From RYN-133 sp036497285 (GTDB taxonomy: Bacteria; Actinomycetota; Actinomycetes; Mycobacteriales; Jatrophihabitantaceae): a stretch of DNA of 64,000 bases. The position numbers and the translations under genes are program-made. The notes under the pieces are model-generated. The model was not told the origin of the DNA, ran no database searches, and saw only the letters and a list, made by a program, of their open reading frames with translations. Of this stretch, positions 32,632-40,151 are shown piece by piece; position 1 is the first letter of the stretch; each line of letters opens with the position of its first letter. The stretch spans positions 1-64,000 of the forward strand of contig DASXJR010000093.1 in assembly GCA_036497285.1 (NCBI GenBank), written 5' to 3'.

Positions 32632-33644
32632 GAGATCGGCCGGTTTCGGTAGCGGTCGACGAGTTCCGGTGTCGCTGCCTGCATGCGGACGGGCGGCAGC
32701 CCGCGCGCGATCAGGCGCAGGTCGTCGAGCACCATCTGCGCGACATCGTGGAAGGCGGCCGGGATCCCACCCGCGCGATGCGGTGACAGCACGAGACCGT
32801 CCAGCGTGCGCGCCCGGTGCTCGGCAGGCATCGGCTCGGTGGGCCATACGTCGATCGCCGCGAGCAGCGCGCCGGACTCGACGCGATCGAGCAAGGCGTC
32901 GAAGTCGACGACCGGTGCCCGGCTCACCAGCACGAGGCGCGCACCGGACGGCATGAGTTCGAGTTCCGGCGCGCCGAGCAGGTGCTCGCTCTCTGCGGTC
33001 ACGGTCGCGAGCACGAACACGAACTGGCTCTTGCGCAACAACTCGTCGAGCGAGACCGCGTCGACGCCGTGCTGGCCGAGCGTCGCGTCGGGCAACCACG
33101 GGTCGTAGCAACGCACTGTGCAGCGAAACGGGTCGAGCAGCGGACGCAGCGCCCGGCCGAGATTGCCGAATCCGATCAGCCCCACGTCGGCACCGCGCAA
33201 CAGCACCGAGTCGGCGGTGCCGTCGGCGACGTAGCGCTCACGGCCGGCACGGAACGCGCGGTCCTCGCGCGAGATGCCACGGGCGAGATCGAGCGCGAGC
33301 CCGAGCGCGAACTCGGCGACGGCCTGTGCGTACGCCGGCCCGCACCCGAGCACGTGGATGCCGCGGGCGAAGCACGTCGCGTAGTCGACGTTGGGGTAGA
33401 AGTTGCCCTCGACGTTGAGCACCGCGCGCAACTGCGGCGCGGCGTCGAGACGGGCGCGCAGCAGGTCAGGCTGGCCGACGATCGCGAACGCGTCCGGCAG
33501 GTGCGCATCGACCTGGTCCGGATGGCCCTCGATGTCGACGATGTCGAACTCGGCCGAAAGAGCCGCGCGGGTCTGCGGGGTGAAGATCCGTCCGGACGGA
33601 TGCGGCCCCGGCAAGAAGACAACGACCGGCTTGTGGGGGCTCAT
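32628..33644 (-). CDS. D-isomer-specific 2-hydroxyacid dehydrogenase family protein
   Basis: A 338-aa NAD-dependent dehydrogenase. The Rossmann motif is GADVGLIGFGNLGRALRP (about residue 152). Further motifs are VFVLATVTAES, VLVSRAPVVDFDAL (substrate Arg region), AAIDVWPTEPMPAEH (Glu) and VLSPHRAGG (catalytic His). It reduces or oxidises a 2-hydroxy acid, possibly in sugar-acid or glyoxylate metabolism. ATG overlaps the end of sORF copy B (ATGA), and its stop overlaps the HAD gene, so it lies in a coupled operon with a TSUP permease. Confidence 0.88.
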   Translation of the reverse strand: MSPHKPVVVFLPGPHPSGRIFTPQTRAALSAEFDIVDIEGHPDQVDAHLPDAFAIVGQPDLLRARLDAAPQLRAVLNVEGNFYPNVDYATCFARGIHVLGCGPAYAQAVAEFALGLALDLARGISREDRAFRAGRERYVADGTADSVLLRGADVGLIGFGNLGRALRPLLDPFRCTVRCYDPWLPDATLGQHGVDAVSLDELLRKSQFVFVLATVTAESEHLLGAPELELMPSGARLVLVSRAPVVDFDALLDRVESGALLAAIDVWPTEPMPAEHRARTLDGLVLSPHRAGGIPAAFHDVAQMVLDDLRLIARGLPPVRMQAATPELVDRYRNRPIS

Positions 33645-33748
33645 GTCCTCGCCTCATGGCCACTCGCTTCGCTCGGGCCGGTCGGCGCCGCCAATCGCGC
33701 CTGGCGGCGCGACCGATGCCGCTGATTCGCTCCGCAAGCGTCGCTCAT
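33641..33748 (-). CDS. 35-aa sORF in a repeated intercistronic cassette (copy B)
   Basis: Exactly 36 codons fill the space between the TSUP permease and the dehydrogenase. The frame opens MSDACGANQRHRSRRQAR and ends PTGPSEASGHEART. It overlaps both neighbours by ATGA, as copy A at 26594-26701 does. Relative to copy A it keeps MSDACGAN, RH, RR, AR, PTGPS, SG and EA. The coding-strand hairpin (33695-33712) has a 7-bp stem with loop GCCA. One outer pair is T-A here and C-G in copy A. No known family; basic and Cys-containing. Confidence 0.65.
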   Translation of the reverse strand: MSDACGANQRHRSRRQARLAAPTGPSEASGHEART

Positions 33749-34494
33749 GTAAAGGCCCTGATCGCGAGCCATACGCCCACCGCGAGGCCGAACGTGACGA
33801 CGCAGGCGCGCAGCACCGGCTCGCTCAGCCGTCGCACGAACCGGCCACCGATCGCTCCGCCGATCAGGGACAACGGAGCGATCAGCAGGGCGGCCAGCCA
33901 GTCGACCGGCCCGAACAGTGCGAACACGACCAACGACACCGTAGCGACGATCAACTGCAGCATTCCCTTGAGCACGTTCACGCGGTTCAGCGACGCCGCC
34001 ACCGTGAGCCCGAGCAACGCCATCAGGATCACGCCGAGGCCGCCGCCGAAGTACCCGCCGTAGATCCCGCCGATGGCGGCGCCCATCAGCAGGTAGCCGT
34101 GCCGGTCCGCGGCGTGCCCGCCCAGCGCCCGCTTGATGCGCGGTTGGAACGCGAGCAACAGGCTCGCCCCGATGACGAGGAACGGGACGATCACATCGAA
34201 AGCGCTGGCCGGCGTGAGCAGCAACAAGGCGCAGCCCGCGGCCGATCCGAGGGCGCTGGTCAACATCACCTGCCAGTAGGCACGTCCCGGTCGGTCCTTG
34301 GCGCCGAGCGCGACGACGTTGCCGAGATAGCCGGGCCACAGCGCGACCGAGTTCGTCACATTCGCCTCGACCGTGCCGAGGCCCGACGCCACCAACGCCG
34401 GGAAGAGCAGCAGAGATCCGCCACCGGCGATCGAGTTCACGAAGCCGCCCACGAGACCGGCGCCGGACACCAACGCGAGTTGGCCGGCGTTCAT
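33745..34494 (-). CDS. TauE/SafE (TSUP) permease
   Basis: A 249-aa membrane protein of the sulfite/organosulfonate exporter-like TSUP family. The paired family motifs appear as SGAGLVGGFVNSIAGGGSLLLFPAL (about 10-34, in part) and GAAIGGIYGGYFGGGLGVILM (in part, about 135-155). About eight transmembrane helices are expected. It likely carries a sulfur-containing or small organic anion; the dehydrogenase and HAD gene downstream suggest a hydroxy-acid substrate, an inference. It is first in the leftward operon with sORF B. Confidence 0.85.
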   Translation of the reverse strand: MNAGQLALVSGAGLVGGFVNSIAGGGSLLLFPALVASGLGTVEANVTNSVALWPGYLGNVVALGAKDRPGRAYWQVMLTSALGSAAGCALLLLTPASAFDVIVPFLVIGASLLLAFQPRIKRALGGHAADRHGYLLMGAAIGGIYGGYFGGGLGVILMALLGLTVAASLNRVNVLKGMLQLIVATVSLVVFALFGPVDWLAALLIAPLSLIGGAIGGRFVRRLSEPVLRACVVTFGLAVGVWLAIRAFT

Positions 34495-34594
34495 CGCTCC
34501 CCTGGCTCGATCATGGCAACAATTGTCTCAGGATCGGTGCTCCGGCCGGTCGCCCGGGTTAGCCCGCCGGGCGGGCCGGGGTACCTGGTCACTC

Positions 34595-36052
34595 GTGCAA
34601 TCTCGTCCTGAGCATCCGGATACCGACGCCCCGGACCCGAACCGCTGGCGCGCGTTGGCCGTCTGTCTCGTCGGCGGCTTCATGGTCCTGCTCGACGTCT
34701 CGATCGTGAACGTCGCGCTGCCCTCCATCCAGTCGGGGCTGCACGCGGCACAGAGCGAACTGCAGTGGGTCGTGTCCGGCTACGCGCTCACGTTCGGATT
34801 GTTGCTCGTCCCCGCCGGACGGATCGGCGATCTCAAAGGCCGGCGCAACGTGTTCGTCACGGCCCTAGGCCTGTTCACGCTGGCCAGCGCAGCCTGCGGC
34901 GCCGCGCCGAACAGCATGCTGCTCGTCGTCGCGCGTCTGGTGCAGGGCCTGGCCGGCGGCACGCTCACCCCGCAGATCAGCGCAACGATCCAAGAGATGT
35001 TCTCCGGCCGTGAGCGGGGCAGGGCCTTCGGCTACTTCGGGACGACGGTCGGAATCTCGACTGCGATCGGCCCGTTGCTGGGCGGACTGCTGATCGCCAT
35101 GTTCGGCGACACCGAGGGCTGGCGCGCGGTGTTCTACGTCAACATCCCGATCGGACTTGTAGCGTTGCCGTTGGCGTGGAAACTGCTGCCGGCGCGCGCG
35201 GGGGAAACAGCGGCCGGACGGCACGACCTCGACCCGGTCGGGGTGTTGCTCCTCGGCGTCGGTGTCGTCACGTTGCTGATGCCGTTCGTCGAGGAACGCG
35301 AGTGGGGCGCGTGGAAGTGGTGGCTCGTGCCCGGCTCCGCCACAGTGCTTCTGCTGTTCCTCTGGTGGGAACGGCGTTACGCCTCGCGCGGTCGGGAATC
35401 CGTTGTCGACCTGCGGCTGTTCAGGCGCCGCTCGTACAGCTTCGGTACGTCGCTGATCACCTTGTACTTCGCGGGATTCACGCCGCTGTTCTTCGTGTTC
35501 ACCCTGTTCCTGCAGGTCGGCCTCGACTACAGCGCGCTCGCCGCCGGATTGGCGATCACGCCGTTCGCCATCGGATCAGCGGTGGCCGCGACAATCGGCG
35601 GTCGATTGGTCAGCGACCTGGGCCGGCCGTTGGTCGCGATCGGCCTCGCCGTCGTCTGCGTCGGGTTCGTTGCCACGCTGGTCGCCGTCCATCTCGCCCC
35701 TGAGCACGGCACCGGATGGGCCACTGCGCTGCCGCTGCTGGTGTCGGGATTGGGCGGTGGCCTCGTGATCGCGCCGAACCAGGCGTTGACGTTGTCGGAG
35801 GTTCCGAGGGAGCAGGCAGGCACGGCATCCGGGCTGTTGCAGACCGGACAGCGGGTGGGTTCCGCCGTCGGCATCGCCGCAGCCGGTTCCGCGTTCTTCG
35901 CCGCCGTCGCCGCGTCCCACGGCGACTTCGCGGACGGCTTCGAGCACGGCATCATCGTCGCCGTCTGCTTCGTCGCAGCATCTCTGGCGCTCGCGTTGGC
36001 AGATGTGGTGCTGGGACGGCACCGGCAAACAGAACACGCGCAGGTTTCCTGA
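34595..36052 (+). CDS. MFS drug exporter, DHA2 (14-TM, EmrB/QacA) type
   Basis: A 485-aa major-facilitator protein. Helix 1 carries VCLVGGFMVLLDVSIVNVALPSI (in part, motif D1), followed by ELQWVVSGYALTFGLLLVPAG, the loop motif RIGDLKGRRNVF (motif A) and motif C GYFGTTVGISTAIGPLLGG. About 14 helices are seen, with a central ERRYASRGRESVVDLRLF loop as in QacA-like exporters. Start GTG at 34595, chosen because the N-terminal PNRWRALAVC follows closely; the frame extends further upstream without likeness. It is divergent from the TSUP permease. Substrate unknown. Confidence 0.88.
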   Translation: MQSRPEHPDTDAPDPNRWRALAVCLVGGFMVLLDVSIVNVALPSIQSGLHAAQSELQWVVSGYALTFGLLLVPAGRIGDLKGRRNVFVTALGLFTLASAACGAAPNSMLLVVARLVQGLAGGTLTPQISATIQEMFSGRERGRAFGYFGTTVGISTAIGPLLGGLLIAMFGDTEGWRAVFYVNIPIGLVALPLAWKLLPARAGETAAGRHDLDPVGVLLLGVGVVTLLMPFVEEREWGAWKWWLVPGSATVLLLFLWWERRYASRGRESVVDLRLFRRRSYSFGTSLITLYFAGFTPLFFVFTLFLQVGLDYSALAAGLAITPFAIGSAVAATIGGRLVSDLGRPLVAIGLAVVCVGFVATLVAVHLAPEHGTGWATALPLLVSGLGGGLVIAPNQALTLSEVPREQAGTASGLLQTGQRVGSAVGIAAAGSAFFAAVAASHGDFADGFEHGIIVAVCFVAASLALALADVVLGRHRQTEHAQVS

Positions 36053-36097
36053 TCACCCTGTATCGCCCTGTACCAGCTCTGTTACCCACCCTGCGTC

Positions 36098-36292
36098 CTA
36101 CGGCTCCAGCGGCGGCGTCGGTTCGTCCGGCAGCGGCGGAGCCGGCTGCGCAGGGTCGGGCGGCGGCTGCGGTGCCGGGCCGGGCGGCACCGGCTGCGGC
36201 GGCGTCGTCGGGTCGGGGACGGGCGACGGCAGTGGATCGGGGCTCGGGTTCACCGGCTCGGGTTCGATCGGTGGCACCGTTGCAGATGTCAT
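36098..36292 (-). CDS. Possible proline-rich peptide
   Basis: A 64-aa frame, over 40 percent proline in PxP steps (EPEPVNPSPDPLPSPVPDP), beginning ATG ACA TCT. It lies in the 300 bp between the MFS and TfoX-like genes, opposite to both. It lacks a signal peptide. The repeat-like composition could be chance in GC-rich DNA; reality as a gene is doubtful. Confidence 0.3.
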   Translation of the reverse strand: MTSATVPPIEPEPVNPSPDPLPSPVPDPTTPPQPVPPGPAPQPPPDPAQPAPPLPDEPTPPLEP

Positions 36293-36350
36293 GCCATTGG
36301 CCTACCCGGATGCCTGCGCCGATGTCACACCCGAACGCCATACTCCCCCC

Positions 36351-36683
36351 ATGGCGTATGACGAGGAGCTCGGCGAGCGGTTGCGCGCCATCGTTGGCGG
36401 CGAGGGCGGGCTGAGCGAGAAGAAGATGTTCGGCGGGCTGGCGTTCCTGATCAACGGCAACATGGCGGTTAGCGCGAGCAGCAAGGGTGGTCTGCTGCTG
36501 CGGGTCGACCCGTCCGACACCGAAACGCTGGTCGCGCAGCCGCACGCCGAACCGTTCGAGATGCGCGGTCGCGAGATGGCGGGGTGGCTGCGGATCGCGC
36601 CTGAGGGCGTGCGCTCGGACGACGGCCTTCGGCACTGGGTCGCCATCGGCACGACCTACGCCCGGTCGCTCCCGGCCAAGTAG
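36351..36683 (+). CDS. TfoX N-terminal-domain protein
   Basis: A 110-aa single-domain protein of the TfoX_N family. MAYDEELGERLRAIV is followed by LSEKKMFGGLAFLINGNMAV (about 23-42), LLLRVDPSDTETL, FEMRGREMAGWLRI and HWVAIGTTYARSLP. In gamma-proteobacteria TfoX regulates competence; stand-alone actinobacterial copies are of unknown role. ATG start matches the family opening. It lies alone between the MFS gene and the STAS gene. Confidence 0.8.
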   Translation: MAYDEELGERLRAIVGGEGGLSEKKMFGGLAFLINGNMAVSASSKGGLLLRVDPSDTETLVAQPHAEPFEMRGREMAGWLRIAPEGVRSDDGLRHWVAIGTTYARSLPAK

Positions 36684-36756
36684 GCCGGCGTGATTCAAGA
36701 TTTTTCGGCGTTCCGCTTGCATCAAAATTCACGCCGAGCTAACTTCTTCCTAGGAC

Positions 36757-36839
36757 GGCATTCCGCAGCGGGGGCTTGGAATGCCGACCGCAGAGGGCGT
36801 GCCGGGCGAGGCGAGAAGCGGGGGTTTCAGTCTCGCCCG
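36757..36839 (+). other. Two hairpins upstream of the STAS gene
   Basis: GGCATTCC (36757-36764) pairs with GGAATGCC (36778-36785), and CGGGCGAG (36803-36810) pairs with CTCGCCCG (36832-36839). Both are perfect 8-bp stems within the 224-bp space before the STAS gene. They could form a 5' leader structure or end transcription of the TfoX-like gene. No known riboswitch class is recognised. Confidence 0.4.
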
Positions 36840-36907
36840 TGCGCGCCCCCGTGTTTGCCGCCCGCCGGTCGCCCCTCACATTCACCGCGCACCCTAAGCT
36901 GTCGCTC

Positions 36908-37201
36908 GTGGCGAGCACGGTTCTCGAACTGCGCGGCGAAATCGACTTCGGATCGGCCGATGGGTGGCGCGACATCATCGTTCGGTGCGTGACCGAGATG
37001 CATCCGGAGGTACTGGTCCTCGACCTTTCCGGGGTCAGCTTCACCGACTCGGCCGGCGTGGCCCTCCTGCTGTTCGCCAAGCAGCGGTGCAATCAGGCAG
37101 GCGTGGAGCTCGAACTACGCAACGTTGCGCGTCAGGTCATGCGGGTGCTCGACATGACCGGCGTCCGTGCGATCCTCGGCCTCGAGGACACCGAGAGCTG
37201 A
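36908..37201 (+). CDS. STAS-domain anti-anti-sigma factor-like protein
   Basis: A 97-aa single STAS domain: STVLELRGEIDFGSADGWRD, VLVLDLSGVSFTDSAGVALL (about 40-59; the Ser of TDSAG is the phospho-site of SpoIIAA/RsbV) and a closing VMRVLDMTGVRAILGL. It would bind an anti-sigma factor when dephosphorylated. GTG at 36908 is preferred; an in-frame GTG at 36854 region is possible. It converges on the anti-sigma/PP2C fusion, a natural partner, with a hairpin between. Confidence 0.8.
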   Translation: MASTVLELRGEIDFGSADGWRDIIVRCVTEMHPEVLVLDLSGVSFTDSAGVALLLFAKQRCNQAGVELELRNVARQVMRVLDMTGVRAILGLEDTES

Positions 37202-37228
37202 CCCGCCGTCCGAGCACGCGTCGGCGGG
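37202..37228. terminator. Hairpin after the STAS gene
   Basis: CCCGCCG (37202-37208) and CGGCGGG (37222-37228) form a 7-bp stem immediately after the STAS stop codon. There is no T-tract. The remaining space to the convergent PP2C gene (to 37488) shows no gene. Confidence 0.35.
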
Positions 37229-37488
37229 CCGCGTCTGCGTCGGCTGCAACGCGTCGAGCAGCGTCATGCCGGCACCGACATTGCCGGCGAGGGCCGCGCT
37301 GGTTAATGTTTCCGAGACGGATGATCTCGGGACTTTCGTCCCTTCGGCGGCGACCCCGCAGCGTCGATAGTTGATCACACCGGACGTGAACACTTCCCCC
37401 GCCGTCACGGCCGGCTTCGACGTAGCGCCCGGGTTGACCGTCCATCTCCCTAGGCCGTCCCGGGCGCTGCGTCCCCTTCCGACTCGGC

Positions 37489-39681
37489 TCACCGCCCGAG
37501 GGCGTGCACCAGCGCCGGCGCCGTCGGCGTCACCGACCTCGCCAGATGCCGGACGACGACCACGGCCAGGTCGTCGCGTGAGGTCTCAGAGCTGAAGTCG
37601 CTAACGGTTCGCTCGACATCGGCAGCCAATCCGGCGGCACTCTTGCCGATCGACGCTCGGACCGCGGCGAGCAGTCCGGCCTCCTCGAACATGGCATCGC
37701 CGCGGCGGCGCTCGGTGACACCGTCGGTATACAGCACGATCGCGTCACCGGGCGAAAGCGCCAGCTCGTACTGGTGCAGGGACAGTTCCGGTTCGACACC
37801 TACCAACGTGCCTGGAACGCCGATAGTCGTTGCCCGGCCGTCGGCTTTCGCAAGGACCGGGAGCGGATGACCCGCCAGGGTCACCGATACCGCTGTGTGA
37901 TCCGGCGCCGGCCGCAGGATCGTGAGCGCGCTCGTGCAAAACCGTCCCCTCCGGCCCAGTTCGAGGATCTCTCGGTTCAGCCGGTCATACGCTTCCGGCC
38001 CGGTGAGGCCTTCCCGCAGGCAGACTCGCAGGACGCTGCGGGCCAGCCCGGTGATGGCAGCCGCTTCAGGGCCACGCCCGCAGACATCGCCGACCAGCAC
38101 CACCCACCGGCCGTCGTCCAGCGCGAACACGTCGTAGAAATCGCCACCTACCGTGTTCGTCTCGCCGGCCGCGACATAGCGCGCGCCGAACTCCAGCGTT
38201 GCGTCGAACGGTAGATCCGGTGGCAGCAGGGACGTCTGCAGGGCATCCGCGACGTCGTGCTGGTCCTTGAACAGGAGCGCGACATCGGCGCCGACCGCAG
38301 CGCGGGTGGCGACCTCGAGCACCATCGCGACCGAATCGGCGTCGAACGACGCGGGATCCGATCCGGCGATCGTCCGACTGTCGGAGTCGGAGGTCGCCAC
38401 GAGCATCATTGCGAGCAACCGCCCGCGCGCGACCAGCGAGACGGCGAGTACCTCTCCGGCGCCGACAGCGCGCAGTACCGGCGGCAGGTCGGTGGCCGCG
38501 ATCAGACTGGAGCGGTCCCCGTGCAACCGTCGCGAAACCCGCCGCACGAAGGCGTTGGTCTCGTCGGTGCCGAGCGCCTGCCGCAGTGGCTGCACGCTGT
38601 CCTCGATGCAATGGGTCACCGCGGACAAAACGGTTTCGCCATCGGCGAAGGTCCACACCGCCGCCCACGCACCGAACCGGGGCACCACGAGTTGCGTCGC
38701 GAGATTGAGCGACAACTCGGCGTCGAGGATGCCGGCGAACAACTCACTGGCCTCGGCCAGCAGCGCCGCGTTGGCACGGGCCCGCTCGGCGCTCGACGTC
38801 AGCCGCTGCTCGCTCAAGATGTTCGCCAGCCGCCAGCAGGTGAGTTGTGCGGCAATGGCGTCTGCTTTGTCGAGGTTTCCGGCGATGACGAGCACCGCGA
38901 GCAGGTCTGCGGAAAGGGCAACGCGGAACGACTGGACGTTCGCCACCGATGACGCTGCCGCGCCTACTCGTTCGGCACTGGCAACCGCAGCGGACCGGAT
39001 GTCTTCGGGCAGCGCCGGGCCTCGTTCCACCAGCACTCGGTGGTAGCCGGGCCGATCACTGCGGCACTCGAGAAGCACGGCGGACTCCACGCCGACCGCA
39101 TCACACAGCCGGTGCACCGACTCGGCGACCAACGGCTCGGCTCCCAGGTCGGCCGGCACGGCGGTATCGAGCATCAGCAACCACCGCAGCTGTTCCGTCT
39201 CGGTCGCGGCGTCCCGTCGGGACGGTGCGGTGTCCAGGTCGACGGCCACGGGCAGAAACGCATCGTGCGTACGGCGCGGCCGCGGGTCACCGAGCGTGCA
39301 CCACACCGACTTCTCGGTCGCCGTATGAACGGTTCCCCATGACGTGGCCAGCGCGTTCAACAGGTGGAGACCGCGGCCGCTGGTCGAAGCCGACGGCTGC
39401 GGCTGTAGGACGGGGACGGTCGTCGGGCTGAGGTCGCTGACCTCGAGCCGAAGCACGCTTCGCTCGGTCGTGTCGATGCTCAGCCGCGCCGGGGTTCCTG
39501 CGTGGACGATCGTGTTCGTGACCATTTCGGTCACCAGCAGAAGCGCATCGTCGAGAACCGCTGCGTGCGGGCCACCGCGAAGCACGCTCTCCAGGTGTCG
39601 CCGGGCCAGTGCGGGCGAGCGCGGATCCGCAGGCAGCTCGACCGTGGTCGAAGACCATGTCGGTCGTCCGTTGGTGCTCAA
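37489..39681 (-). CDS. Anti-sigma kinase + GAF + PP2C phosphatase fusion
   Basis: A 730-aa cytosolic regulator. Residues 10-135 are an RsbW-type HATPase (LLLVTEMVTNTIVHAGTPAR, the N-box; SGRGLHLLNALATSWG). Residues 160-480 hold GAF-like regions. Residues 495-715 are a SpoIIE/PPM phosphatase with NTVGGDFYDVFAL, LVGDVCGRGPEAA, LAGHPLPVL and SRDDLAVVVVRH. It thus combines the kinase and the opposing phosphatase for STAS proteins. Its ATG overlaps the response-regulator stop (ATGA), so it is the output end of a kinase-regulator operon. A STAS gene faces it 287 bp away. Confidence 0.9.
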   Translation of the reverse strand: MSTNGRPTWSSTTVELPADPRSPALARRHLESVLRGGPHAAVLDDALLLVTEMVTNTIVHAGTPARLSIDTTERSVLRLEVSDLSPTTVPVLQPQPSASTSGRGLHLLNALATSWGTVHTATEKSVWCTLGDPRPRRTHDAFLPVAVDLDTAPSRRDAATETEQLRWLLMLDTAVPADLGAEPLVAESVHRLCDAVGVESAVLLECRSDRPGYHRVLVERGPALPEDIRSAAVASAERVGAAASSVANVQSFRVALSADLLAVLVIAGNLDKADAIAAQLTCWRLANILSEQRLTSSAERARANAALLAEASELFAGILDAELSLNLATQLVVPRFGAWAAVWTFADGETVLSAVTHCIEDSVQPLRQALGTDETNAFVRRVSRRLHGDRSSLIAATDLPPVLRAVGAGEVLAVSLVARGRLLAMMLVATSDSDSRTIAGSDPASFDADSVAMVLEVATRAAVGADVALLFKDQHDVADALQTSLLPPDLPFDATLEFGARYVAAGETNTVGGDFYDVFALDDGRWVVLVGDVCGRGPEAAAITGLARSVLRVCLREGLTGPEAYDRLNREILELGRRGRFCTSALTILRPAPDHTAVSVTLAGHPLPVLAKADGRATTIGVPGTLVGVEPELSLHQYELALSPGDAIVLYTDGVTERRRGDAMFEEAGLLAAVRASIGKSAAGLAADVERTVSDFSSETSRDDLAVVVVRHLARSVTPTAPALVHALGR

Positions 39682-40151
39682 ACCCGGCGCTCCAGGGACG
39701 CCTGGAGGCGTTCTACGGTCCGCGTGAGTTCCGCGATCCGGTCGGCGGCAGCCCGCTCACGCATGGACATCTCCACGAAGAAGGCGACCTTCGCCCGAAG
39801 CACCCAGGGATCGAACGGCTTGGCCAGGTAGTCGACCGCGCCGGTCGCATAGCCGCGCATGGTCTGATGCGGTCCGCCGGTGCCGGCCGTCATGAAGATG
39901 ATCGGCAGATCACGGGTTTTCTCCCGGCGCTTTATCCGCGCGGCGGTCTCGAACCCGTCCATGCCGGGCATCTGCACGTCCAGAAGAACCACCGCGAAGG
40001 TGTCGGTGAGCAGTCGCTTGAGCGCCATCTCCCCGGAGTGCGCCCAGACCAGTTCGTGGTTGAGCCCGCGAAGGATCGCTTCGAGCGCCAACAGATTGTC
40101 GGTGCGGTCGTCGACCAGGAGCACCTTGGCCTGCGAGGTCGTGGTGTTCAA
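39678..40151 (-). CDS. Response regulator, receiver domain only plus coiled coil
   Basis: A 157-aa protein. The receiver domain (residues 8-125) has the acidic pair LLVDDRTDN, phospho-Asp58 in VVLLDVQMPGMDGF, Thr in FMTAGTGG and Lys in AVDYLAKPFDPW. The C-terminal tail (126-157) is a predicted coiled coil (RIAELTRTVERLQASLERR). No DNA-binding domain is present. It is coupled by ATGA overlaps to the hybrid kinase upstream and to the anti-sigma/PP2C fusion downstream, which suggests it passes the signal between them. Confidence 0.92.
   Translation of the reverse strand: MNTTTSQAKVLLVDDRTDNLLALEAILRGLNHELVWAHSGEMALKRLLTDTFAVVLLDVQMPGMDGFETAARIKRREKTRDLPIIFMTAGTGGPHQTMRGYATGAVDYLAKPFDPWVLRAKVAFFVEMSMRERAAADRIAELTRTVERLQASLERRV

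Noticed and set aside
26594..33748. The two cassettes as simple REP-type palindromes
   Set aside because: They have equal length, intact frames and ATGA junctions on both sides, which a non-coding REP would not need; REP-like folding may still be part of their role.
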